Source of the DNA: Rhodococcus koreensis
GTDB lineage: Bacteria; Actinomycetota; Actinomycetes; Mycobacteriales; Mycobacteriaceae
Length of the DNA stretch: 64,000 bases
Direction: 5' to 3'
NCBI RefSeq assembly: GCF_900105905.1
Contig: NZ_FNSV01000005.1
Location: forward strand, 1,364,001 to 1,428,000
Position 1 is the stretch's first letter, and each line of letters begins with the position of its first letter. Positions 8,448-15,919 of this stretch are shown one piece after another. The notes under the pieces were generated by a model. That model searched no databases, was not told where the DNA came from, and was given only the letters and a program-made list of their open reading frames with translations. Both the position numbers and the translations under genes were made by a program.

Positions 8448-9851
8448 GTGCGAGCTGGGATCGGCGGGCTGGCGCCGATGAGCCCGACCGAGGCGATGTT
8501 CTTGCTGTTCGAATCCCCGTCGCACCCGATGCACGTGGCCACACTGACCCTGTTCGATCCCCCGAAAGACACCGCATCCGGTGCCCACGCCGCCGACATG
8601 GTCGAGCGCCTGCACGCGAACACCGAGGCCTCCGAGCTATTCCGCAAATGGCCCATCCGCCCCCTGCACGGGTATCCGTGGTGGCGGTCGGAAAGAATCG
8701 TCGATCTCGGCTACCACGTGCGGCACAGCGCCGTTCCCGGCGACGGCACCATGGCCGAGCTGCTGCGGCTGGTCTCGCAGATGCACTCGATCCCGCTCGA
8801 TCCGCAGCACCCCATGTGGGAGATGCACGTCATCGAGGGCCTGACCGACGGGCGCACCGCCGTGTACACGAAATTTCACCTGTCCTTGACCGACGGCGCC
8901 TCCGGGATGCGGCTGCTGCACCGTACGCTCTCGGTCGATCCGGACAGCCGGGACTGCCCAGCGCCTTGGAGCCCGTCCGTCGCGGCCCCTGCTCCACATC
9001 AGTCACTGGACCCACGCGAAGTGCTGTGGTCCGGCCTGATCATCACGCGGGAGATTGCCGCCGCCGTCCCCACTCTGGTCCGCGCCGGCTACCACGGCCT
9101 GACCGAGGAAACCCTCACGCTGCCTCTGCAGTCCCCGCCGACGATCTTCAACGCCCCAACCGGCCGCGCCCGTAAAGTCTCCGCCCGATCCTGGCCCCTG
9201 AAACGGTTGCGCCGGCTCGCCGCCCGCACCGGCGCACCGTTGGACGTAGTGGTGTTGACGATGTGCGCGGGAGCGCTGCGCACGTATCTCCTCGACCAAT
9301 ACGCCCTTCCCGACGCGCCTTTGACCGCGATGCTCCCCGTCCCGCTCAACCTCGGCGAGGGCCCCACCATCAGGCCGGGCGGCGACCGTGGGATCGGGGC
9401 AATGGTGGTGTCCCTGGCCACCGACGAAGGCGACCCACTTGCCCGCCTGAACCGGATCGCCGACTCCGTCGCGCACACCAGTGGAGTTGTCGCCGCCCTG
9501 AGCCGTACCCAATTTCAACTGATCAGTGCCCTGACATTGAGTCCGATCATGCTCGACCCGGTCCGCCGGGTCCTCGACGACATCCCGCCGCCGTTCAACG
9601 TGATGATCTCCTACACCCCGGGACCGACCCGACCGCGGTATTGGAACGGCGCCCATCTCGACGCCGTCTACCCGATCCCGACCCTCGCGCGTGGCCAGGC
9701 GCTGAGCATCACACTGACCAGTCGATCCGGGCAGTTGCACGTCGCGGTGGTCGGCGACCGCACCGCGGTCCCCCACCTGCATCGGATCATCGGCCACCTC
9801 GACGCCGCATTGACCGACCTCGACACCGCGGTCGGTGCGGCCTCCCCGTGA
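8448..9851 (+). CDS. Wax ester synthase/diacylglycerol acyltransferase paralog (WS/DGAT)
   Basis: A protein of about 467 residues of the WS/DGAT (Atf) family, which esterifies fatty alcohols or diacylglycerol with acyl-CoA to make wax esters or triacylglycerol at the membrane. Family landmarks are the N-terminal LAPMSPTEAMFLLFES, the acyltransferase region near residue 145 and the C-terminal NVMISYTPGPTRP..W.GA block. The usual HHxxxDG active site reads HLSLTDG here, so the second histidine, taken as the catalytic base, is leucine. Activity may be altered or lost. The GTG at 8448 is favoured by GGGAGGT at 8436-8442. Rhodococci carry many paralogs; which lipid this one makes cannot be said. 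Confidence 0.85.
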   Translation: MRAGIGGLAPMSPTEAMFLLFESPSHPMHVATLTLFDPPKDTASGAHAADMVERLHANTEASELFRKWPIRPLHGYPWWRSERIVDLGYHVRHSAVPGDGTMAELLRLVSQMHSIPLDPQHPMWEMHVIEGLTDGRTAVYTKFHLSLTDGASGMRLLHRTLSVDPDSRDCPAPWSPSVAAPAPHQSLDPREVLWSGLIITREIAAAVPTLVRAGYHGLTEETLTLPLQSPPTIFNAPTGRARKVSARSWPLKRLRRLAARTGAPLDVVVLTMCAGALRTYLLDQYALPDAPLTAMLPVPLNLGEGPTIRPGGDRGIGAMVVSLATDEGDPLARLNRIADSVAHTSGVVAALSRTQFQLISALTLSPIMLDPVRRVLDDIPPPFNVMISYTPGPTRPRYWNGAHLDAVYPIPTLARGQALSITLTSRSGQLHVAVVGDRTAVPHLHRIIGHLDAALTDLDTAVGAASP

Positions 9852-9974
9852 CGCGGACGGCGCATCACGCGAATGGTCCCCCACGCACGGTCATCGGCGG
9901 TGTTCGGGCTCCGGTGCAATGGGGTTGCCCTGCCAGCGGGTCGAGTCGGGCACTCGATCCCCGCGCATCACGAG

Positions 9975-10270
9975 AGACGTCGCCGTCGACCCAGTACCCG
10001 GACAGATCCGTCTCGGGTTCGATCGAGCAGCCCACGCCGAGTTCGATCATTCCGGCGACGGGCGGCAGGGTGTGCAGGTCGACCCGCCGCCCGATCTTCG
10101 CACCGAGTGCGCGCGCGAAATACACATCCAGGTGGCGCCGGACAGGTTCGCCGCCCCACTCGCCTCGATCAGCCGCTCGGCCACCCAGATACGGAGGTGT
10201 AGGGAACCGCCACGTAGGTAGGGTCCCGGTGCGATCTTCCGCAGAAGCAACCGGGCCGGTAAAAAACGGT
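9975..10270 (-). pseudogene. Fragment of a Pls/PosA-type peptide synthetase C-terminal region
   Basis: Two minus-strand frames carry recognisable pieces of one protein. From about 10270: LLLRKIAPGPYLRGGSLHLR, IWVAERLIEASGAANLSGATWM. After a frame change near 10120: YFARALGAKIGRRVDLHTLP, PVAGMIELGVGCSIEPETDL, SGYWVDGDV. This matches the left-handed-helix/transferase region of Pls/PosA non-ribosomal peptide synthetases (poly-lysine-synthetase-like). The adenylation and carrier domains are absent, similarity stops after GDV, and the frame is broken, so it is a short dead remnant between the WS/DGAT and MarR genes. Confidence 0.65.
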
Positions 10271-10303
10271 GCAACGGACACCGTGGAACCGGGGCTGCGC
10301 CGG

Positions 10304-10777
10304 CTACGTGGGTGGGGTGGCGTATTTCTTCGGCAGGCCCAGTGCCTTCAGGACGAGGCGTTGCAAGCTTCGGCGTTCCTTCGCCGACAGGTTGCCGTAG
10401 AGCTGATCGGATGCCTTCTCCACCAACTCGTCGCTGCGCTCCCGGACCTGCCGGCCTGCCGACGTCAACGACAGCACGTGCTTGCGCCTGTCCTTGGCGT
10501 TCTTGGTGCGGGCCACGAACCCGCGCTTCTCGAGGTCGTCGAGCAGTCGCACCATGTCGCTGCGATCGACGCCCAGTACGTCGGCGAGCTGCTTCTGGGA
10601 CAGCTCACCGGGCTCCTCGAGACAGCAGAGAATCCAGTGCGTACGCAGATTCAGCCCCTCGGCCGCCAGCACACCCTCGAGGTCCTCGCGTCCCACCCGA
10701 TGCAGCTGCGCCACCACGAACGTGGGGTTTCGCAACAGGCGCTCCGGGGGCGTCGTGGATGAAGGCATGAACCCCAC
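10304..10777 (-). CDS. MarR family transcriptional regulator
   Basis: A 157-residue winged-helix regulator. An N-terminal helix leads into LNLRTHWILCCLEEPGELSQ, then the recognition segment QLADVLGVDRSDMVRLLDDL, and the wing residues AKDRRKHVLSLT, where the DxR motif is clear. The C-terminal helices (RERSDELVEKASDQLYGNLS) would form the dimer interface. MarR proteins bind a palindrome and release it on binding a small molecule. An excellent 11-bp inverted repeat lies just upstream at 10786-10820, so it is probably autoregulated. The start may be the GTG at 10777 or the ATG at 10768; neither has a strong ribosome binding site. Confidence 0.9.
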   Translation of the reverse strand: MGFMPSSTTPPERLLRNPTFVVAQLHRVGREDLEGVLAAEGLNLRTHWILCCLEEPGELSQKQLADVLGVDRSDMVRLLDDLEKRGFVARTKNAKDRRKHVLSLTSAGRQVRERSDELVEKASDQLYGNLSAKERRSLQRLVLKALGLPKKYATPPT

Positions 10778-10785
10778 CGTAGCAG

Positions 10786-10820
10786 TAATGGGGATTTGAG
10801 ATGATGGATAATCCCCACTA
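10786..10820. promoter_or_regulatory. Inverted repeat, probable MarR operator
   Basis: TAATGGGGATT at 10786-10796 faces AATCCCCACTA at 10810-10820 across 13 bases, with one mismatch between the arms. It lies 9 bases upstream of the marR start and downstream of the GlnH-like gene. Position and symmetry fit an operator for the adjacent MarR protein. Binding is inferred. Confidence 0.7.
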
Positions 10821-10861
10821 ATTGCGAGCCTGCTCCGCTGGTCGGATCGACCGGCGGATCC

Positions 10862-11893
10862 TCAATCCCGATAGGTCGGCGTAGGCGGGCCGGCGACCGG
10901 ACCGAGGACGGTCAACCACCGGTCGTAGAGCCTCATCCACGTTCCGTCCACGCGCAGCCGGTCGAGGGTGCCGTTCACCAAGCGCACCAGATCGGTGTTG
11001 GTCTTGTTGATGCCGATGCCGTACGGCTGCGTTTCCAGCGATGGTCCGACGATCTCGAGGGTCGGATCCTGAGCGGCCAGACCCGCGAGGATGGCGTCGT
11101 CCGTGCTGACGGCATCCGCCTGCCGCTGCTGGAGAACCATCAGACAATCGGCCCAATCGGGAACCGCGACGATCGTGGCCTGCGGCTGGACCCGCCGGAT
11201 CGTCGCGAGCGAGGTGGTGTCCGTGGCGGCGCACACCCGTCTGCCTGCCAGGTCCGCAGACCCCGCGATCCCCGACCCCTCCGTCACCAGCACACGCTGG
11301 TACGCCTCGAGATAGACGGTGGAGAACGCCACCCGCTCGGCGCGCTGACACGTGATCGTCATGGTTTGCGCGACGATGTCGACCTGGTTCTTCTCGAGCG
11401 CGTCGAGGCGGCCGCCCGGGGTGAGGAGTCGGAACTCGACCTTCGCCGGGTCGCCGAGGAGATCGCGGGCGACCTCCCGCGCCACGTCCACATCGAATCC
11501 CTCGAGGGTATCGGTGGTCGGGTCACGAAAACTGAGCAAGTTGGTGTCCTGATCGACGCCGACGATCAGCCGGTCCCGCGCCACGATGTCGGCGACCAGC
11601 CTCCCCGGTGGCACCGCACCCGCCGGAACAGGGGGTCCCGGACGCAGGCTCGCCGACGCCCCGCACGCCGACGGCGGAACAGGCGCCGGAGGGACGAGAC
11701 CCGACGGCGGGATGATCTGCGTTCCGTTCGGCAGAGACTGTTCCGAATAGTCGCCTGCGACGGCGGGAGTGTCGGGCGCGGGTGTCCCACAACCGGCGAG
11801 TACCGCGACGGTGGTGACGAGCACGCCGATGAGGCCACGAACACGAGATTCTCGGCGCCCATGTGCATGCTCGACGCGGGGATTCGTCAGCAT
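10862..11893 (-). CDS. GlnH-like amino-acid-binding lipoprotein
   Basis: A solute-binding lipoprotein of about 343 residues. After a basic N-terminus and hydrophobic core comes the lipobox VLAGC near residue 36. A proline-rich linker follows, then a type-3 periplasmic binding domain: LIVGVDQDTNLLSFRD, LEGFDVDVAREVARDL, VDIVAQTMTITCQRA. It resembles mycobacterial GlnH, which binds aspartate or glutamate and passes the signal to GlnX and PknG. The start is the ATG at 11893, where AGGTGAG sits at suitable spacing; an upstream ATG at 11914 overlaps the glnX-like stop. No ABC permease or ATPase is adjacent, which favours sensing over transport. Confidence 0.8.
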   Translation of the reverse strand: MLTNPRVEHAHGRRESRVRGLIGVLVTTVAVLAGCGTPAPDTPAVAGDYSEQSLPNGTQIIPPSGLVPPAPVPPSACGASASLRPGPPVPAGAVPPGRLVADIVARDRLIVGVDQDTNLLSFRDPTTDTLEGFDVDVAREVARDLLGDPAKVEFRLLTPGGRLDALEKNQVDIVAQTMTITCQRAERVAFSTVYLEAYQRVLVTEGSGIAGSADLAGRRVCAATDTTSLATIRRVQPQATIVAVPDWADCLMVLQQRQADAVSTDDAILAGLAAQDPTLEIVGPSLETQPYGIGINKTNTDLVRLVNGTLDRLRVDGTWMRLYDRWLTVLGPVAGPPTPTYRD

Positions 11894-11913
11894 CCACTCA
11901 CCTCGCCGGGACA

Positions 11914-13257
11914 TCAGTGGTACTCGTTCAGTCTGGGCCAGATGCCTCCGCCGACCGAGAACCCGGCGAGCACGCCGAGCACGACCGCACCCACGCCCAA
12001 CAGCGATGTCGAGCGATACGCCTCGGTCGTGGCTTCACGGTCCTCGTTCCTCAATTGGTTGATCGCGGACTGCAACGCCTCGTCGAGCGCGAGAAACCGG
12101 GCAGCCGGCGCGAGTGCCCCCGGATCGACCGCCATGGCTGCGGCCGCCGGGTAATCCCCGATCACGAGTTTCTGCTGCAGCGATTCGTGGGTGCTCCGCC
12201 AGCCCTCGAGCGCCGCGGCGGCATCGGCGATCGCGGCGTCGGCGGCCTCGCCGGATGAGTTCCGGTGTTGTTCGAGTATCTCGGACAGCACCGTCGAATG
12301 CCGCGAGAAGTCGACCTCGGATTGGGGGTCCGAACCGCGTTGCAACACCCCGAGCATCTCGTCCGCCCGGGCCTGTTGCGCCAGAATCCGGGCCGTAGCG
12401 ATAGCGCTGAGTGGTTGCGCCCCATCAGTCCTCGCACGCTCACCCGCCGACGTCGATATCCCGAACGCTGCCACCGACCACGTCAGGAGGCTCGCCATGA
12501 GGAGTGTGGCCACGATCAGGCCGGGGTTGAACAGCCGCCGGCTCTTGCGGGTCAGGTACACATGCGCGAGCACGAGCGCGCCGAGAGCGGAGGTCGTCAC
12601 AGCGAACGCGGCCACCGGCAGTCGGGTTGTCCGCATCTGTGTGGCGGCCACCGACTTCCACTGCTCGGTGCAGAGGCGGTGCGCCAGCGGCAGGATGGTG
12701 CTCTGCATCATCGACGACGCGTTGCGCAGATACGTGATTCCGATCGGGTTTCCCGAGCGATCGTTGGCGCGGGCGGTGGAGACCAGACTGGTGTATTCGG
12801 CGAAACGCCGCGACACTTCCGACAGCAGGCCCAAAGCTTCCGTGTCTGCCGGATCGACGCCGTTCGAGGCGGTCACCAACGCGTTGGAGGCATCACCGAC
12901 AGCCTGGTTGTAATCCTCAGGTACCGCCACCGGTTCGACCCCGCCGAAGATGAAGGACGTTGTCGCGGCGGCGTCTGCGATCGACAGCGAGCTGTAGAGG
13001 CTCTGTGCCGCGTCGGCGAGAGGCTCCGAGTGGGTCCGCAAGGCGTTGATTTCCTGTTGACGCGCCCCGTTGATCGCCGAGGTGACCGTTCCTGCAGCGA
13101 GGGCGGCAGCGACGAGGACGAGGGCGATCACCGACAGGCGCCCGGGGGTCGATGCGACGAAGCCCCGCCAGGAGGGCCGGCGCCATTCGGGCTCGATGAG
13201 CAGCGACTCGTCCAGCGCGTGCGGGTCGTCGGCTACGGTGTCTCCACGCAGGAACAC
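11914..13257 (-). CDS. GlnX-like membrane sensor protein
   Basis: A 447-residue membrane protein with four hydrophobic segments near residues 42-62, 208-230, 240-262 and 418-438. These leave two extracytoplasmic helical domains of about 145 and 155 residues and short cytoplasmic ends. Topology, length and the adjacent GlnH-like lipoprotein match GlnX, the membrane partner that relays amino-acid binding to the kinase PknG in mycobacteria and corynebacteria. No pknG gene is present in the window, so this may be a second copy of the sensor pair. The GTG at 13257 has GAGGAGG 4 bases upstream. It continues a minus-strand run from the phosphate transporter gene, 27 bases after the DUF3349 gene. Confidence 0.75.
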   Translation of the reverse strand: MFLRGDTVADDPHALDESLLIEPEWRRPSWRGFVASTPGRLSVIALVLVAAALAAGTVTSAINGARQQEINALRTHSEPLADAAQSLYSSLSIADAAATTSFIFGGVEPVAVPEDYNQAVGDASNALVTASNGVDPADTEALGLLSEVSRRFAEYTSLVSTARANDRSGNPIGITYLRNASSMMQSTILPLAHRLCTEQWKSVAATQMRTTRLPVAAFAVTTSALGALVLAHVYLTRKSRRLFNPGLIVATLLMASLLTWSVAAFGISTSAGERARTDGAQPLSAIATARILAQQARADEMLGVLQRGSDPQSEVDFSRHSTVLSEILEQHRNSSGEAADAAIADAAAALEGWRSTHESLQQKLVIGDYPAAAAMAVDPGALAPAARFLALDEALQSAINQLRNEDREATTEAYRSTSLLGVGAVVLGVLAGFSVGGGIWPRLNEYH

Positions 13258-13284
13258 CAGTCCTCCTCGCTGATCAGCGCCCGG

Positions 13285-13938
13285 TCAGTGCGACTCGTCG
13301 ATCGCCGCCTCGTCCGGGATGGCCCAGCCACCGGCCACGAGGTGGGCGTGAACCCGGTCGACATCGGCGTCGAGGGGCTTCTCGTCGGTGACCTCGGCAA
13401 TCATCACCTGGATGTCCGGCTTGCCGATCGGGAGATCGCCCTGCTCGACCAGTGTTGCGGTGATCTCGCGGACCTCCTCGTCGGACAGCCGCCGGCGCAG
13501 CAGGGCTATGAGGGGGATGTAGTCCGTCTCGGGCACACCCAGTGGGTAGCCGGCGCGCAGCCATTCGATGATGTTGGTCAACAGGGGCGGCAGTGCCTTC
13601 ACGAGTGGAGGTTTCTCCGGGATCGGCGCAGCCAGCGGCCAGCCTCCCGCGGCGAGGCGAGATGCCACCCGCTTGACGTCGTCGTCGCCGGGATGCTCAT
13701 GGGCCAGGCGGGCGATGGCCTCTTCGATCTCCGCGCGGTCGATCTTGCCGTCCTCGAGGGCATGCCCGTCCGGCGCCGAGAGCTCGTCGACGATCTCACT
13801 CACCTCGGTTTCGGTGAGCCTGCGGTGCAGGACGGCGAACAGCGCGACGTAGTCCTCGCGGGGCACCCCGTGTGGATAGCCCTCGCGCACCCAGCGCAGG
13901 ACCTTCGCCGGAACTGAAGTGATCGGTTGTCGTGGCAC
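13285..13938 (-). CDS. Tandem DUF3349 protein
   Basis: A 217-residue protein with two copies of the DUF3349 fold. Copy one (residues about 5-95) has VLRWVREGYPHGVPREDYVA, LHRRLTETEVSEIVDEL and RVASRLAAGGWPL. Copy two (about 110-210) has IIEWLRAGYPLGVPETDYIP, LRRRLSDEEVREITATL and RVHAHLVAGGWAI. The order PiT, small membrane protein, DUF3349 matches M. tuberculosis Rv0545c-Rv0544c-Rv0543c, where Rv0543c is a single-domain protein of about 100 residues, so this one looks like an internal duplication. Function unknown. The start is the GTG at 13938 with GGAAAGGA upstream. Confidence 0.82.
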   Translation of the reverse strand: MPRQPITSVPAKVLRWVREGYPHGVPREDYVALFAVLHRRLTETEVSEIVDELSAPDGHALEDGKIDRAEIEEAIARLAHEHPGDDDVKRVASRLAAGGWPLAAPIPEKPPLVKALPPLLTNIIEWLRAGYPLGVPETDYIPLIALLRRRLSDEEVREITATLVEQGDLPIGKPDIQVMIAEVTDEKPLDADVDRVHAHLVAGGWAIPDEAAIDESH

Positions 13939-13958
13939 TGCACGCGTCCTTTCCGGGT

Positions 13959-14234
13959 TCAGAAAATGGTGATCCCGAAATCGTGGGCGAGGAAGTCCTT
14001 CATGATGAAAAGTATTCCGGCGACGATCGCGACGAGGACCACCGCAAAGCACGCCAGACCGGCGATCAGAGCGGCCGGTGTCCGTGTGGCACCGTTTCCG
14101 TCCGCGGATGTCGTGACCCCCAGTAACAGGAACCGGATTCCGAGCGCGAAGATGGCGGGCAGTCCGGCGCCGAAGAGCAGGCCGATGAGAACGACCTGCC
14201 AGAGCGAGTCCACGGTGTCCATGAACAGATCCAC
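13959..14234 (-). CDS. Small membrane protein linked to PiT
   Basis: A 91-residue protein with two long hydrophobic segments, WQVVLIGLLFGAGLPAIFAL and LIAGLACFAVVLVAIVAGIL, separated by a short polar loop, and a short C-terminal tail. It corresponds in size and position to M. tuberculosis Rv0544c, which sits between the phosphate transporter PitA and a DUF3349 protein. It may be an accessory subunit or stabiliser of the transporter; no experiment is known to me. The GTG start at 14234 lies 12 bases after the pit stop, so the two are almost certainly co-transcribed. Confidence 0.8.
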   Translation of the reverse strand: MDLFMDTVDSLWQVVLIGLLFGAGLPAIFALGIRFLLLGVTTSADGNGATRTPAALIAGLACFAVVLVAIVAGILFIMKDFLAHDFGITIF

Positions 14235-14246
14235 GTTGCCTGCCTC

Positions 14247-15425
14247 TCAGACCTGAGCCGAATGCGAGCTGGGCGCCTTCTCGGACGGCGGGGTCAGACC
14301 GCCGTCCCACTCTTCGTTGACGTTCGAGGTGTCGATCGGGTTCCGCCGCGAGCGCAGATACAGGGCGCCTGCGGCCGCCAGGAGCAGCGCGAACACCACG
14401 AGAACACCTGGCAGTCCACCGATGGCGTCGGCGATCACCCAGCACACCGCCCCGACCACAGCGGCGGAGGGAAGGGTGAACAGCCACGCGATCGCCATGC
14501 GTCCGGCGACGCCCCACCGGACCTCCGCCCCGGACTTGCCGATTCCCGTTCCGAGGATGGATCCGGTCGCCGTCTGCGTGGTCGACAGCGGCAAGCCGAA
14601 GTGACTGGAGGTGAGGATGATCGCGGCCGAGGAGGCTTCGGCGGCCATCCCCTGGGGCGACGTGATCTCGACGAGGCCTTTGCCGAGCGTCCGGATGATC
14701 CGCCAACCGCCGAGGTAGGTCCCCAGAGCGATCGCGAGGGCGCAGGAGAATTTCACCCAGAACGGCATCGCCGTGTCGGCCGTGATGGTGCCGTGCGCCA
14801 CCAGCGCCAGAAAGATGATGCCCATCGTCTTCTGAGCATCGTTGGTGCCGTGCGCGAGTGAGACCAGGGACGCCGACCCGATCTGCCCCCAGCGGAATCC
14901 TTCCTCCTTGGCATTTTCCTCGACGCCGGCGGTGATGCGATAGATCAGCCAGGTGCCGATGGCAGCGACCAGAGCTGCGACGACGGGTGCGAGGACGGCG
15001 GGGATGACGATCTTGCTCATCACGCCCGACCACTCGACACCGCTCATCCCCAGGGCCGCGATGGTCGCGCCGATCAGCCCGCCGAAGAGGGCGTGCGACG
15101 AACTCGACGGAATGCCGAGCAGCCAGGTCACGAGATTCCACAAGATGCCACCGACGAGGCCCGCGAAGACGATGATCAGCAACGCCTGCCCGCCGGTGTC
15201 GGTGAGGTTGACGATTCCCTTGGCAACGGTCGCCGCCACCTCGACCGACAGGAACGCGCCGACCAGGTTGAGAATCGCGGACAGTGTCACCGCGACACGG
15301 GGTTTGAGCGCCCCGGTAGCGATCGAGGTGGCCATGGCGTTGGCGGTGTCGTGGAAGCCGTTGGTGAAATCGAAACCGAGGGCGGTGACGACGACGATGA
15401 GAAGAACGAGAAATTCTGCGTTCAC
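14247..15425 (-). CDS. pitA: PiT-family inorganic phosphate transporter
   Basis: A 392-residue low-affinity phosphate/cation symporter. Both PiT signature repeats are clear: FDFTNGFHDTANAMATSIAT near residue 20 in the N-terminal half, and SLAHGTNDAQKTMGIIFLAL near residue 190 in the C-terminal half. About ten membrane segments are visible, with a cytoplasmic C-terminal tail after the last. The family imports metal-phosphate complexes driven by protons. The start is the GTG at 15425. It heads a minus-strand run that continues into the small membrane protein, the double DUF3349 protein and the GlnX/GlnH-like pair. Confidence 0.92.
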   Translation of the reverse strand: MNAEFLVLLIVVVTALGFDFTNGFHDTANAMATSIATGALKPRVAVTLSAILNLVGAFLSVEVAATVAKGIVNLTDTGGQALLIIVFAGLVGGILWNLVTWLLGIPSSSSHALFGGLIGATIAALGMSGVEWSGVMSKIVIPAVLAPVVAALVAAIGTWLIYRITAGVEENAKEEGFRWGQIGSASLVSLAHGTNDAQKTMGIIFLALVAHGTITADTAMPFWVKFSCALAIALGTYLGGWRIIRTLGKGLVEITSPQGMAAEASSAAIILTSSHFGLPLSTTQTATGSILGTGIGKSGAEVRWGVAGRMAIAWLFTLPSAAVVGAVCWVIADAIGGLPGVLVVFALLLAAAGALYLRSRRNPIDTSNVNEEWDGGLTPPSEKAPSSHSAQV

Positions 15426-15718
15426 TGTTCCAGTCTCGTCGGGGCGTACCCGGCACACCAGACTCCACCTGGGTGTTCATGGTGTGTTCAACTCCGGGTA
15501 ATCAGAATGAGACCGGTACACGGGCGCACCCACGTCACGATCCGTTCAGCCGAGGCGATCCGATTTCCCTCGCTCTCGCGGCGGCGTCGGAGATGTGTGT
15601 GCAGCGCGACAGGGGTGATGCTGGTGTCGAGACAGACGACGAACGTCACGCAGATTCCGACGAGGAGGGCCGGAGGGATTGCTGAGCGAAAGTCACTACT
15701 CTGCACTGGTTTTCACTG

Positions 15719-15737
15719 AGCCCGGTAGAACCGGGCT
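15719..15737. promoter_or_regulatory. Inverted repeat upstream of the Ugp-like operon
   Basis: AGCCCGGT and ACCGGGCT form a perfect 8-bp inverted repeat around AGA. It lies about 180 bases before the first ABC gene. It could be an operator or a small hairpin; no T-run follows. Confidence 0.5.
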
Positions 15738-15842
15738 ATCGCCCGGGTGGCGCAGGTATGAGACGTTTTCTATCGCGCGGGCCCACTCCCCCTATCGTCG
15801 CTGCGTGACCCCGCCCGGCGCGGTACCGGGAGGGGAATTCGA

Positions 15843-15862
15843 GGTGCGGTGTTCACCGCACC
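15843..15862. promoter_or_regulatory. Inverted repeat close to the ABC ATPase gene
   Basis: GGTGCGGTG and CACCGCACC form a perfect 9-bp inverted repeat around TT, 58 bases before the ATPase start. Symmetry and distance fit an operator overlapping the promoter or leader; a transcript hairpin is the alternative. Confidence 0.55.
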
Positions 15863-15919
15863 GTCACCCCCGGCTGCTGTGGTGTCTTCCGGAGAACACG
15901 GAACAACCGAGGAGTGCGG

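Larger units (their letters stand above)
15426..15919. other. Divergent promoter region between pitA and the ABC operon
   Basis: About 490 bases separate pitA from the Ugp-like operon on the other strand. A 72-residue minus-strand frame at 15488-15706 has one hydrophobic stretch but no family or clear start and is not called. Two clean inverted repeats (15719-15737 and 15843-15862) lie in the half nearer the ABC operon. The region should contain promoters in both directions and, given both neighbours import phosphate or a phosphate-like solute, may hold a common phosphate-responsive control site. I could not recognise a Pho box with confidence. Confidence 0.5.

Noticed and set aside
15488..15706. 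A 72-residue frame with one hydrophobic segment upstream of pitA
   Set aside because: No homolog recalled, no ribosome binding site, and it overlaps the expected divergent promoter region.
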